Source: Streptomyces sp. 15-116A (lineage in GTDB: Bacteria > Actinomycetota > Actinomycetes > Streptomycetales > Streptomycetaceae). From it: a stretch of DNA of 64,000 nt. Location of the stretch: assembly GCF_025290915.1 (NCBI RefSeq), contig NZ_JAOCQE010000002.1, positions 1 to 64,000 of the forward strand. Direction: 5' to 3'. Below the pieces are notes generated by a model. The model did not search any database, was not told where the DNA came from, and saw only the letters and a program-made list of their open reading frames with translations. Position numbers and translations under genes: made by a program. This document shows, piece by piece, positions 26,263 through 34,351 of the stretch. Numbering within the stretch: the stretch's first letter is position 1; each line of letters opens with the position of its first letter.

Positions 26263-27995
26263 GGGCGCGCTCCTTGTGCGGGGTCGGCAGAGGCGGGAGT
26301 GGAGTCCTGGGCTGCGGGCAGGGCGGGGGCGTCGGGTCGCAGGGCGAGGGCCACAGCGGCGACTTCCTCAGGGAGCCTGGACCACTCGCTGCGGCCCAGG
26401 CCCGCGATCTCGACGACGGTGGTGCCGTCCTCGCCCAAGGTGGCCTTCACCCAGATCCGGCGGCGCTGGATGAACAGCGACGCCGACAGGCCCATCAGCG
26501 CCGCGAGGGCGCCGGCCAGGGCCAGGCCGTTGCCGGGACGGTGGGAGACCTGGAAGGTGGCCCATTCCTTGACGCCGTCGAAGCTCAAGGTGCCCGCACC
26601 GCCCGGCAGGGTCATCCTCTCGCCCGGCCGCAACATCTTCCTGAACTTCTGCCCCTTGGCGTCCGTGAACTGCTTCATGTTCTTCAGGTCGAGCTGGTAG
26701 ACGTTCTGCGGCAGCCCTGAATCCAGACCCAAGTCGCCCCGGTAGGCCGTCAACGCCATGACCGGATAGTCCAGGGCGGGGAACTGCGAGAACATCGAGC
26801 CCGAGCCCGCGCCACCGAACGTCGGCACGAACACGCCCTGGAAGCCCAGTTGGTCCTTCTTTCCCTTGGCGTCCCGGTAGTTCGGGACCTTGATCACGCC
26901 GAGGGAGGTGACGTTGCTGTCCTGCGGAAGGAAGGCGACGGGTCCCTGGTAGGCGATCGTGCCCTGACCGTCCTTGACCGTGACGACGGGGGCGTAGCCG
27001 TGTCCGAGCAGGTAGACCTTCGACCCGCCGACTTCGAGCGGGTGGTTGACGGTGATGGTGCGGGAGCGCGGCTTTCCGTCGGCGCCTTCCCAGTAGGACA
27101 CACGGGCGCGAAAGGTGCGCGGGGTGCCCTTCTGCGGGCCGGTGCGCTCGTAGGTCGCATCGAACCCCTTCAGCGTGAATCCGAACGGAGGCAGCTTCTC
27201 GCGGTCGAAGAGCGCCCCGGATTTCAGGTCGTCGTACTGGCTGAGGGTGTTGGAGAAGCCGTCGCCTTCCACGACCAGCTTGCCGCCCTCGGAGTTCCAC
27301 AACTGGCCGGTGGCGAAAGCGACGAGCATGACGATCAGCGATATGTGGAAGACGAGGTTGCCCGCCTCCCTCAGATAGCCCTTCTCACAGGCCACCGCCT
27401 CCCCTTCGGCGCGCGTCCGGTAGCGCCTGGCCCTGAGCAGCCGGCGCGCCGCCTCCAGGACCTGCTCGGGTTCGGCCTCGGTGCGCCATGTGGTGTGCGC
27501 GGGCAGGCGGGTCAGGTTTCGCGGCGCAGCCGGCGGCCGTCCTCGCAGCTGCCCGACGAACTGCCAGGAGCGGGGCACGATGCAGCCGATGAGGGAGATG
27601 AACAGCAGGATGTAGATCGCCGAGAACCACACCGAGCCGTAGACGTTGAAGAGCTGCAGCTTCTCGGCGATCGGCCCGAGGATGTCGTGGTCAGCCTTGT
27701 ACTGGTCCACCTTCGCCGGGTCGGTGCCGCGTTGCGGCATCAGCGATCCGGGGATCGAGGCGAGCGAGAGCAGGAACAGCAGGATCAGCGCGACGCGCAT
27801 CGAGGTGAGCTGTCGCCAGCACCAGCGCGCCCAGCCGACCAGGCCCAGCGCCGGGATGCCGCCGTCCTCCAACGGGGCCGTGGACAGCTGAGCACCGGCG
27901 GCCCCGAGGGCCGGCTCCTCGGCCGCTGCAGAATTCGGGGAGTTCTCTGGCGATTCACCGGCCGTGCCGGGCGGGGGCATCGTGGTCTTGGACAT
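26259..27995 (-). CDS. resB: Cytochrome c biogenesis protein ResB
   Basis: This 578-residue protein shows the ResB/Ccs1 layout. The first transmembrane helices (VALILLFLLSLASIPGSLMPQ) are followed by a second pair near residues 115-145, a large extracytoplasmic domain (FTLKGFDATYERTGPQKG) and a final helix around 500. ResB works with CcsB as the haem lyase complex. The GTG/ATGA-type overlap with ccsB confirms the operon. The Pro/Ala-rich N-terminal 45 residues are typical of actinobacteria. Confidence 0.9.
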   Translation of the reverse strand: MSKTTMPPPGTAGESPENSPNSAAAEEPALGAAGAQLSTAPLEDGGIPALGLVGWARWCWRQLTSMRVALILLFLLSLASIPGSLMPQRGTDPAKVDQYKADHDILGPIAEKLQLFNVYGSVWFSAIYILLFISLIGCIVPRSWQFVGQLRGRPPAAPRNLTRLPAHTTWRTEAEPEQVLEAARRLLRARRYRTRAEGEAVACEKGYLREAGNLVFHISLIVMLVAFATGQLWNSEGGKLVVEGDGFSNTLSQYDDLKSGALFDREKLPPFGFTLKGFDATYERTGPQKGTPRTFRARVSYWEGADGKPRSRTITVNHPLEVGGSKVYLLGHGYAPVVTVKDGQGTIAYQGPVAFLPQDSNVTSLGVIKVPNYRDAKGKKDQLGFQGVFVPTFGGAGSGSMFSQFPALDYPVMALTAYRGDLGLDSGLPQNVYQLDLKNMKQFTDAKGQKFRKMLRPGERMTLPGGAGTLSFDGVKEWATFQVSHRPGNGLALAGALAALMGLSASLFIQRRRIWVKATLGEDGTTVVEIAGLGRSEWSRLPEEVAAVALALRPDAPALPAAQDSTPASADPAQGARP

Positions 27996-27998
27996 TGA

Positions 27999-28640
27999 TC
28001 AGTTCCCAGCGTTTGCACCGGCAGTGCGCCGGCGAGTGGTGATGCGGTCGCGTGCCGCACGGATGGTCACGGCGGCCAGGGCGGCGGTGGCAAGGGCAGC
28101 CTCGGGGAGCGGACCGAGCCGTGTGGCCGGTGTGAGCGAAGAGCGTCGAGGGACCTGGGCGACCAGCGCGGCCGGGACGAACTGGCCGGTGCGCTGGGGC
28201 ACGGTGCCGTCGGGGAGGATGACGGCACTGACCCCGCTGGTGACGGGGACGAGAACGGTACGGCTGTGCTCGACGGCCCGCAGCCGGGACATGGCCAGCT
28301 GCTGGTAGGTCATCTCAGTGCGGCCGAAGGCCGTTCGGCGGATCCTCCTGAGGCAAGGTGGCGTTCTGACAGACCGAAGGGTGGATCCTGCCGCCGGCCG
28401 CCGTGGGCGGCACTCCGCTGGTCGGTTTCGCGGTCGCCCTGTGCGGTCTCGCCCCGCCAACTCCGGACGCTGGAGGCAAGGAGCGCCAACGCCACGGGCG
28501 CCAGCCACCACAGGGGCCACCGGGAGGACGCTGGCATAGAGCAGCAACCCGGACCCTGCGGCCTGGGCCGGGCGGAGCAGCCCTCCCAGTCGGCGCGGGC
28601 CTCCGGTGGGTGAGGGCCCGGCGGTACCTGAGCGGATCTG
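27999..28640 (-). pseudogene. Apolipoprotein N-acyltransferase (lnt) remnant
   Basis: The 3' part encodes MSRLRAVEHSRTVLVPVTSG and VSAVILPDGTVPQ, the C-terminal nitrilase-fold region of Lnt. The 5' part encodes an Lnt-like first helix split between two frames: RLGGLLRPAQAAGSGLLLYA in one, WPLWWLAPVALALLASSV in another. The catalytic middle is missing. It is a frameshifted, internally deleted lnt gene, parallel to the decayed lspA copy nearby. Confidence 0.6.
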
Positions 28641-28713
28641 CCTGCTGGCAGAGGTGCAAGGGACGGTCATACGGTGCCGCCCGGCCGCTCGCAGGGGGCG
28701 GTTGAGGTGGTCG

Positions 28714-29403
28714 TCATCGTGCCGCGTCCGTCTGCTTGCCCTGGGCGAGCAGCGGCAGGTCGTGCGCGAAGGACTTAAGCGGGGTGTTGGTCAGGTACAC
28801 CACGTGCGCTTTGTCGTCCGTGGGCAGGAAGGCCACGACCTGGCCGCCGTGGGAGGAGGTGACGCTGCCGTCGTGGTGCTTGGTGGGGTCCTCGACGCTG
28901 ATGCCGAGCGGACGAGCGGCCGCCTTGATCTTTTCCAGGTCGCCGCTCAGCCCGATGAAGTTGTGGTCGAAGGCGGCCAGCCATTTGCCCAGCGCCTTCG
29001 GAGTGTCGCGCTCCGGGTCGGTGGTGACGAACACGACGTCGGTCTTGTCGCGAACATCCTTGGGCTGTTCCTTCAGCGCCAGGGCGATGTCGCCGAGGGT
29101 GGTGGGGCACACGTCGGGGCAGTTGGTGTAGCCGAAGAACAACAGCACAGCCCGCCCCGCGGTCTTCTTGCGCAGGTCGAACGGTTTGCCGGTGGTGTCG
29201 GTGAGCACCAGGTCCGGCTTGCTGAAGTAGGGCGCCTCAAGCTCGCTGCCCTGGTAGAGGGAATCATCAGCGGACCGGGAAACGGCAGCATCCTGGCTGG
29301 AGGCGGCCGGGCCGGTGGAGCCGCACGCGGCCAGCGTCACTGCGGCGGCCATGGCCACGGCGGCCACTGCGGCCCGCTGGCGCCATGCAGTTGGCGGGTT
29401 CAT
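28714..29403 (-). CDS. SCO1/SenC-family copper/thiol lipoprotein
   Basis: The 229-residue precursor has a lipoprotein signal peptide with lipobox LAAC (Cys27). The mature thioredoxin-fold domain holds the SCO motif FFGYTNCPDVCPTT (Cys95 and Cys99) and the distal His in SSHGGQVVAFLP. SCO proteins deliver copper to cytochrome oxidase or act as thiol-disulfide reductases outside the membrane. It lies between haem-lyase genes and CcdA/TlpA/VKOR/DsbA genes, consistent with a membrane-external redox and copper module carried by the element. Confidence 0.88.
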   Translation of the reverse strand: MNPPTAWRQRAAVAAVAMAAAVTLAACGSTGPAASSQDAAVSRSADDSLYQGSELEAPYFSKPDLVLTDTTGKPFDLRKKTAGRAVLLFFGYTNCPDVCPTTLGDIALALKEQPKDVRDKTDVVFVTTDPERDTPKALGKWLAAFDHNFIGLSGDLEKIKAAARPLGISVEDPTKHHDGSVTSSHGGQVVAFLPTDDKAHVVYLTNTPLKSFAHDLPLLAQGKQTDAAR

Positions 29404-29445
29404 CAGAGGTGCTTCCGATCGTTCTTCGACTGCGGTGGCCGGGTT

Positions 29446-29817
29446 TCAGGCGGGCTCGGCCGCAGTGGTGCCGAGCAGGGTCTGCAGCAGGTGGCGGCCG
29501 CGGTCGGTGAGCCCGTACATGACCAGGCGGCCGTCCCGACGCGAGGTGGCAAGCCCGGCCGTGCGCAGCTGCCGCAGGTGGTGAGAGACCAGGTTCTGCG
29601 CCTGGCCGACCACCCAGGAAACGTCGCACACACACAGCTCTCCTCCCTCGGCCAGGGCGGCGGCCACGCCCAGGCGGGTCGGATCGGCCAGCGCCTTGGC
29701 CGCGGCGGCGGCCTGCTCCAGGCCGGGCAGCTGAGGCATACGGGCGCGGATCTCCTCGGCCACCGGCAGGTCCAGGCACAGCAGGTCACAGGAATCCGGC
29801 CGTTCCACACTCACCAC
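29446..29817 (-). CDS. CadC-like ArsR-family metal sensor
   Basis: The 123-residue winged-helix repressor matches CadC in metal-site cysteines: Cys10 and Cys14 near the N-terminus and the CVC pair Cys62/Cys64 in ELCVCDVSW. In CadC the equivalent Cys7/11/58/60 bind Cd, Pb or Zn and release DNA. The recognition helix region is NLVSHHLRQLRTAGL. It lies between SCO1 and CcdA genes on the same strand and probably represses this redox operon and/or the P1B ATPase unit in the absence of metal. Confidence 0.82.
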   Translation of the reverse strand: MVSVERPDSCDLLCLDLPVAEEIRARMPQLPGLEQAAAAAKALADPTRLGVAAALAEGGELCVCDVSWVVGQAQNLVSHHLRQLRTAGLATSRRDGRLVMYGLTDRGRHLLQTLLGTTAAEPA

Positions 29818-29890
29818 AAACTTCCTTCACTCGTTGTCATGTGCTGCCCGCGCTTCACCTGGTGTCGGATCGCGGGGTTGGGCGGGGGTG

Positions 29891-30643
29891 TCAGATGCCG
29901 ACGGTGAAGCCGGCGGACCAGGACTGCATCTGGCTGATCAGGTAGCTCCACACGCCGGTGACCATGAGCAGGCCGGTGGCGATCATCATGGAGCCGCCGA
30001 TGCGCATCACCCACTGGTAGTGGGACTTGACCCAGGCGAAGACGCCCAGCGCCTTGCGGAAGGCCAGACCGGCGGCCAGGAAGGGCAGGCCCAGGCCCGC
30101 GCAGTAGGCGACGGTCAGCACCGCCCCGCGGCCGGCGCTGGCTTCGGTGAAGGCCAGGGCCTGGACGGCGGCCAGGGTGGGGCCGATGCACGGGGTCCAG
30201 CCCAGTCCGAACAGCACGCCCAGCATCGGGGCGCCGGCCAGGCCGGCCGCCGGTCGGCGGTGCAGCCGCCACTCCCGGCTCATGCCGGGCAGGACACCCA
30301 TGAAGGACAGGCCCATCACGATGGTCGCGCCGCCCAGGACACGGATGAGCAGGTCCTGGTATTCGAGCAGGGTGTTGCCCGCGTAGCCGAACGCGGCGCC
30401 GAAGGAGACGAACACGGCCGTGAATCCGGCGAGGAACAGCAGTGTGCCGGCCAGGATGCGCCCGCGTCGTGCCTCGGCCAGGTCCGCCCCGCTCATCCCG
30501 GTGACGTAGGACAGGTAGCCGGGCACCAGCGGCAGCACGCAGGGGGAGAAGAAGGAGACGGCTCCGGCCAGCGCCGCGATCGGCAGCGCCAGCAGCAGCG
30601 AGCCGGTCAGCACCGTGGTCTCCAAGCCCGCGGCCATCACCAT
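29891..30643 (-). CDS. ccdA: CcdA-type thiol-disulfide transport protein
   Basis: The 250-residue membrane protein has six hydrophobic segments and the two redox Cys contexts of Ccd[14 protein letters not shown] in helix 1 and [14 protein letters not shown] in helix 4. CcdA moves reducing power from cytoplasmic thioredoxin to extracytoplasmic thioredoxin-like proteins such as the TlpA-like protein encoded 3 bases upstream. It is a normal-length family member and forms an operon with the TlpA-like gene. Confidence 0.9.
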   Translation of the reverse strand: MVMAAGLETTVLTGSLLLALPIAALAGAVSFFSPCVLPLVPGYLSYVTGMSGADLAEARRGRILAGTLLFLAGFTAVFVSFGAAFGYAGNTLLEYQDLLIRVLGGATIVMGLSFMGVLPGMSREWRLHRRPAAGLAGAPMLGVLFGLGWTPCIGPTLAAVQALAFTEASAGRGAVLTVAYCAGLGLPFLAAGLAFRKALGVFAWVKSHYQWVMRIGGSMMIATGLLMVTGVWSYLISQMQSWSAGFTVGI

Positions 30644-30646
30644 GGC

Positions 30647-31249
30647 TCAGCCCTCCTTCAGCAGCGGGTCGATCAGCTTGCGCAGCTCGGTCTCACTCAG
30701 CGCCTTCAGCGCGCGGGCGGCGATCCGGCCCTTGGCGTCGATGACGACCGTGCTGGGGATCGCGGAGGGCGAGATGGTCCCCTTGAACTTCAGCAGCTGC
30801 CGCCCGGCCGGATCCCACAGGCTGGGATAGGTGATGCCGAAGCCCTTCTCGAAGTTCAGCGCGTTGGTCTTCGTGGCGTCCCGGGTGTTGATGCCCAAGA
30901 ACGCGACGCCCTGGTCGCGGGTGTCCTCGAAGACCTTCTGCAGGTGCGGTGCCTCGGCCCGGCAGGGCGCGCACCATGAGCCCCACACGTTGATGACCAC
31001 GATCTTGCCGCGGTAGTCGGCCAGCGCGGTCTGCTCACCGGTGAGGGTCTCGCCCCGCAGATCGGGCGCGGCCTGCCGGTCGGCGGCCGGGATCTGCAGC
31101 AGCTGCCGGTCGGCTGCCTTGTCCGCCGAGGACGGGGCGCCATTGCTCTGCGTGGCGCAGCCCGCGGCGGTCAGCACGGCAAGGCCGAGGGCGAGGACGG
31201 CGGCGCGGCGCGGTATCCGTGCACCAGCTTCGGCAGGAGTGGATCTCAT
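30647..31249 (-). CDS. TlpA/ResA-like thioredoxin lipoprotein
   Basis: The start is ATG 31247-31249, giving 200 residues. A lipoprotein signal (LTAAGC, Cys31) is followed by a thioredoxin-like domain with VINVWGSWCAPCRAEAPHL (active-site CAPC at about 98-101) and the cis-Pro region SAIPSTVVID. It should reduce disulfides outside the membrane, for example in apocytochrome c, and receive electrons from the CcdA protein encoded next to it. Confidence 0.88.
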   Translation of the reverse strand: MRSTPAEAGARIPRRAAVLALGLAVLTAAGCATQSNGAPSSADKAADRQLLQIPAADRQAAPDLRGETLTGEQTALADYRGKIVVINVWGSWCAPCRAEAPHLQKVFEDTRDQGVAFLGINTRDATKTNALNFEKGFGITYPSLWDPAGRQLLKFKGTISPSAIPSTVVIDAKGRIAARALKALSETELRKLIDPLLKEG

Positions 31250-31292
31250 CGTTACGTCGAGCCTTCGGTGTGACGGGAGCCGGAAGAGGGGG

Positions 31293-31937
31293 TTAGACGA
31301 GCGTGGTCCAGTACAGCCAGAACCGCTCAAGGATCAGCACGGCGATGAGCACGTACCAGGCGGTGAGCACCACTCCGTGGTAGCCGGCCGCAGCCGTCGC
31401 CCACTGGCGCACCCGGTCCGGCACGGGCAGATAGCCGCGGGTGAGGATGTGCACGGTGGTGTACCAGAAGACGGGGATCATCACGGTCCACACGACCATG
31501 CAGTACGGGCACAGCGCGCCGATCCGGTACAGGCTCTGGAAGATCAACCAGTGGACGAAGACCACTCCGAAGACGACTGCGGCCTCCAGCCCCCACCAGA
31601 ACCAGCGCGGCAGGACCGCCCCGGTCAGCAGCACCATCCCCAGCGCGGTCACCACCGCGAACCCGGCGATGCCCAGCAGCGGGTTGGGGAAGCCGAACAC
31701 CTCCGCCTGCGGCGTGGTCATCACCGAACCGCAGCTGAGCACCGGGTTGATGCTGCACGACGGGCTGTAGGACGGGTCCTTCAGCAGGGCGATCTTCTCC
31801 ACCGCCAACGTGAAGGCGGCCAGGAAACCGACCGCCCCGCCGACGGTGAGCACCACAGCCAGCATGCGCTGCCCCACCGCCCCAGTGCCCTCGACACCCC
31901 CAGCCTGCGACCGGGCGGACGCGACGGTGACACTCAC
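31293..31937 (-). CDS. Vitamin K epoxide reductase (VKOR) family protein
   Basis: The GTG start at 31935-31937 overlaps the stop of the DsbA-like gene. The 214-residue membrane protein has about five helices, the CPYC redox centre in IGALCPYCMVVWT, and the loop cysteines in PSCSINPVLSCGSVM. Bacterial VKOR reoxidises DsbA-like proteins using menaquinone, and the immediate DsbA-like partner fits. It therefore supplies oxidising power, while CcdA/TlpA next door supplies reducing power. Confidence 0.9.
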   Translation of the reverse strand: MSVTVASARSQAGGVEGTGAVGQRMLAVVLTVGGAVGFLAAFTLAVEKIALLKDPSYSPSCSINPVLSCGSVMTTPQAEVFGFPNPLLGIAGFAVVTALGMVLLTGAVLPRWFWWGLEAAVVFGVVFVHWLIFQSLYRIGALCPYCMVVWTVMIPVFWYTTVHILTRGYLPVPDRVRQWATAAAGYHGVVLTAWYVLIAVLILERFWLYWTTLV

Positions 31938-32611
31938 CTGGCCAGCTCCGCGTCGATGGCCGCCCTGAAGTCGTCCACCGACTGGATCTGCGGCCTTTGG
32001 CCGTTGACGAAGAACGTCGGCGTGCCCTGCACCCCGAGCGCGAGACCGTCCTGGCGGTCCTTCTCGACCCGCTTCGCGGTGGCCGGGTCCTTCCAGTCCG
32101 CCTCGAACTTCTTCATGTCCAGCCCGAGCTCCTTGGCGAAGCCGCGGAAGGTCTTCTCGTGCGAGACCTGCTGATCCCCCCAGCTCTCCTGGGTCTCGTA
32201 CATCTTCTGGTACATCGCTTCCAGCTTGCCCTGCTTGGCGGCGGCCTCCACCGCACGCGCGGCCAGCTCGGCGTTCTTGTGGCTGGGGATCGGGAAGTAG
32301 CGCATCACGAACGTGACCCGGCCCGCGTACTCCTTGCGCAGCTGCTCCACGTGCGGGAAGGCGGCCCGGCACGACTCGCACTCCAGGTCCAGGAACTCCA
32401 CGACCGTCACCTTGCCGTCCTTCGCCGTCGACAGCCGGTGACTGTCGGAGCGGACCAGCACCGAAGCGGGCGCGGCCCTGCCCTGTCCGGCGTCTGCCTG
32501 GGCCGAGGCGCCAGTTGAGACATCAGGCGTGCGGTTGGCCGCCAGCAGCGCGGCGACGACAGCCATGGCGATGACAACCAGGGCCAGGGAGATCTTCAGG
32601 TTCTTCGTCAT
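31934..32611 (-). CDS. DsbA-like membrane-anchored thiol oxidoreductase
   Basis: The 225-residue protein starts with an uncleaved signal-anchor (LALVVIAMAVVAALLA). It has a thioredoxin-fold oxidoreductase domain with the active site FLDLECESCRAAFPHV (CESC), a helical insert, and the cis-Pro loop GVQGTPTFFVNG. It probably introduces disulfides in exported proteins and is recycled by the VKOR protein encoded in the 4-base-overlapping downstream gene. Confidence 0.9.
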   Translation of the reverse strand: MTKNLKISLALVVIAMAVVAALLAANRTPDVSTGASAQADAGQGRAAPASVLVRSDSHRLSTAKDGKVTVVEFLDLECESCRAAFPHVEQLRKEYAGRVTFVMRYFPIPSHKNAELAARAVEAAAKQGKLEAMYQKMYETQESWGDQQVSHEKTFRGFAKELGLDMKKFEADWKDPATAKRVEKDRQDGLALGVQGTPTFFVNGQRPQIQSVDDFRAAIDAELAR

Positions 32612-33034
32612 GGGGCCTCAACCGGACAGCGGCAGGAGTACGGGCGGACGCGCCGCACCTCGGGTCACCCCGGCGGTCCCCCCGCGACGCATCGACACAC
32701 TAACGGACGTTGGAATGGGCTCCGCCACCGGGTGGTGGGCAGGAGAACTTCCCGCCGCCGTGTCACCCGGTCGGCGTACCGTCCTGTGCCGTGCGCGGCG
32801 TCCTCGACCACCAACACGCGCATGCTCGTAACCCCCGATACTGCGTTGCGCCGGGTAGCCGACAGCTGTGCCGTGCGCGGGCACCCGGCTCGAACGGGGC
32901 GCCCTGACACCCACCGCCGCAGCGCGCCTCTAAACGGCGTGGAGCCTGGATGTTCTACTGGGGGAGGGTCTGTGGCCGTCGTCAGAGGGCAGGGATGGGT
33001 GCGCTCGGCAACAGGCGGAGAACAGGCGGATCCA
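32612..33034. other. Divergent intergenic region
   Basis: About 420 bases lie between the leftward DsbA-like gene and the rightward DinB-like gene. I see no gene with a plausible start and codon bias, only frames in poor context. The promoters of the leftward redox operon and the rightward gene should be here. No convincing operator palindrome was seen. Confidence 0.4.
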
Positions 33035-33571
33035 ATGAGCGAGTCACCAGCCGATCGCCAGGCCATCCACGAAGAGATGGAGCGGGCCCGTAGGACGTTC
33101 CACGGGCTGCTCAACACCGCTGACGGGGCCGATTTGGGTCGGCGCACGAACGGTACACGGTGGACCAATCAGCAGCTGCTGTTCCACATGCTCTTCGGTT
33201 ACATACTGATCCGGCCGCTGTTGCGCCTGCTGCGGATCTTCGGCCACCTACCCCGCGGTGTCAGCCGAACCTTCGCCCGGCTCCTGAATGCCGGGACCAA
33301 ACCCTTCGACGTCATCAACTATCTCGGCCCGCTCGGTGGTGCGAAGGTCCTTGGCCGCCGACGCATGGGCAAGGCGTTCGACCGGGTGATCGCTGACCTG
33401 CACCGGCGCCTCGACGCCGAGCGGGAGACCGACCTCGCGCTCGCCATGCACTACCCCACTCGCTGGGATCCGTTCTTCCGCGACGTCATGACCGTCGCGG
33501 ACCTCTACCGCTACCCCACCCAGCACTTCGACTTCCATCGCCAACAGCTGACGCTGACCCCTGAGCCCTGA
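33035..33571 (+). CDS. DinB-like four-helix protein
   Basis: From ATG 33035 the 178-residue protein shows the DinB/YfiT-like pattern of a possible metal-binding helical bundle. TRWTNQQLLFHMLFGY provides the first conserved His, and the C-terminal DLYRYPTQHFDFHRQQL supplies His residues near the end. DinB-like proteins include thiol-dependent transferases using mycothiol or bacillithiol, which would suit the thiol-redox cargo, but activity cannot be assigned. The nearest downstream gene is a 33-residue peptide gene on the same strand. Confidence 0.55.
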   Translation: MSESPADRQAIHEEMERARRTFHGLLNTADGADLGRRTNGTRWTNQQLLFHMLFGYILIRPLLRLLRIFGHLPRGVSRTFARLLNAGTKPFDVINYLGPLGGAKVLGRRRMGKAFDRVIADLHRRLDAERETDLALAMHYPTRWDPFFRDVMTVADLYRYPTQHFDFHRQQLTLTPEP

Positions 33572-33613
33572 CGCTCGCCGGTTCCCCTGTGCTGCCGCCG
33601 CGTTTTCGGTGCG

Positions 33614-33715
33614 ATGAGCGTGCTGGAGAACCCCTGGGACGACCTCTGGTTCTACTCGAGCCCCGTGTTCGTCAACTGGTTCTACTCGAACCCCGGGTTC
33701 GTCAACGTCCGCTAG
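33614..33715 (+). CDS. 33-residue peptide with tandem WFYS..FVN repeat
   Basis: A short frame from ATG 33614 encodes 33 residues. Its second half is two near-identical decapeptides, WFYSSPVFVN and WFYSNPGFVN, ending VR. The DNA repeat unit is 30 bp (33646-33675 and 33676-33705). The leader-like first 11 residues are acidic and neutral (MSVLENPWDDL). It follows the DinB-like gene by 42 bases without an obvious ribosome-binding site. A repeat-core layout is seen in some peptide natural-product precursors, but no modifying enzyme lies beside it. Function unknown. Confidence 0.45.
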   Translation: MSVLENPWDDLWFYSSPVFVNWFYSNPGFVNVR

Positions 33716-33793
33716 ATCAGGCCGGCCGGTCCCCCGCCGCCCCCAGCGGCGGGCAACCGACGCGTCTCGGGTGAGCGATCGACTGGGAGGCGG

Positions 33794-33839
33794 GACTGAG
33801 TGGTCCAGGGGTGAGACCGGCCTCCTGAACCACTCAGTC
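33794..33839 (-). terminator. Hairpin at 3' end of lspA
   Basis: GACTGAGTGGT (33794-33804) pairs with ACCACTCAGTC (33829-33839) around a 24-base loop that can itself pair weakly. The right arm includes the lspA stop codon. It probably terminates the leftward cmtR-like/ATPase/lspA transcript and separates it from the rightward peptide gene. Confidence 0.6.
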
Positions 33840-34346
33840 GGCGGCCGCCGGGGCGGCGTCGCGGTCTTGGCCGGGGTGGCGCCAGGACAGGACGACGACG
33901 GCGATGCCGCCGCAGACGATGAAGACGTCGGCGAGGTTGAAGGTGGGCCACCAGCCGGTGTGCAGGTAGTCGGTGACCACCTTGTCGCCTGCGCGGTCGA
34001 TCAGGTTGGCGGTGGCCCCGCCGAGGATCGCGCCGATGGCCAGGGTCAGAGCGCGGCCACTGGTGGCGGCGGTGCGCCAGCCGTAGACGGCCACCGCGAG
34101 GGTGATGGCGGCGGTGACCGCGATGACGACCCAGGCCGGGGCCTCGGCGGCGAAGCTGAAGGCGACCCCGGGGTTGTAGGCCAGGCGCAGGTCCAACAGG
34201 CCGCCCTCGAGGGGGTTGCCGGCCAGGTTGGACTGGGCCCAGGCTTTCGCGGACAGGTCGAAGCCGGCCAGCGCGGCGGCGGTGACCAGGAAGGTCACGC
34301 GCCGCCGCGTGGCGGGGCGTCGCACCGTGGTGGTGGACTGGGCCAT
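33834..34346 (-). CDS. lspA: Lipoprotein signal peptidase LspA
   Basis: The 170-residue, four-helix protein has both catalytic Asp motifs of signal peptidase II: GGATANLIDRAGD and TFNLADVFIVCGG. It cleaves the signal peptide of diacylated prolipoproteins at the membrane. It ends the operon with the P1B ATPase and the CmtR-like sensor. Linkage of lspA with cadmium/lead-type ATPases is known in metal-resistance modules. The element also encodes lipoproteins (SCO1-like and TlpA-like) that would use it. Confidence 0.92.
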   Translation of the reverse strand: MAQSTTTVRRPATRRRVTFLVTAAALAGFDLSAKAWAQSNLAGNPLEGGLLDLRLAYNPGVAFSFAAEAPAWVVIAVTAAITLAVAVYGWRTAATSGRALTLAIGAILGGATANLIDRAGDKVVTDYLHTGWWPTFNLADVFIVCGGIAVVVLSWRHPGQDRDAAPAAAD

Positions 34347-34351
34347 GCCCT

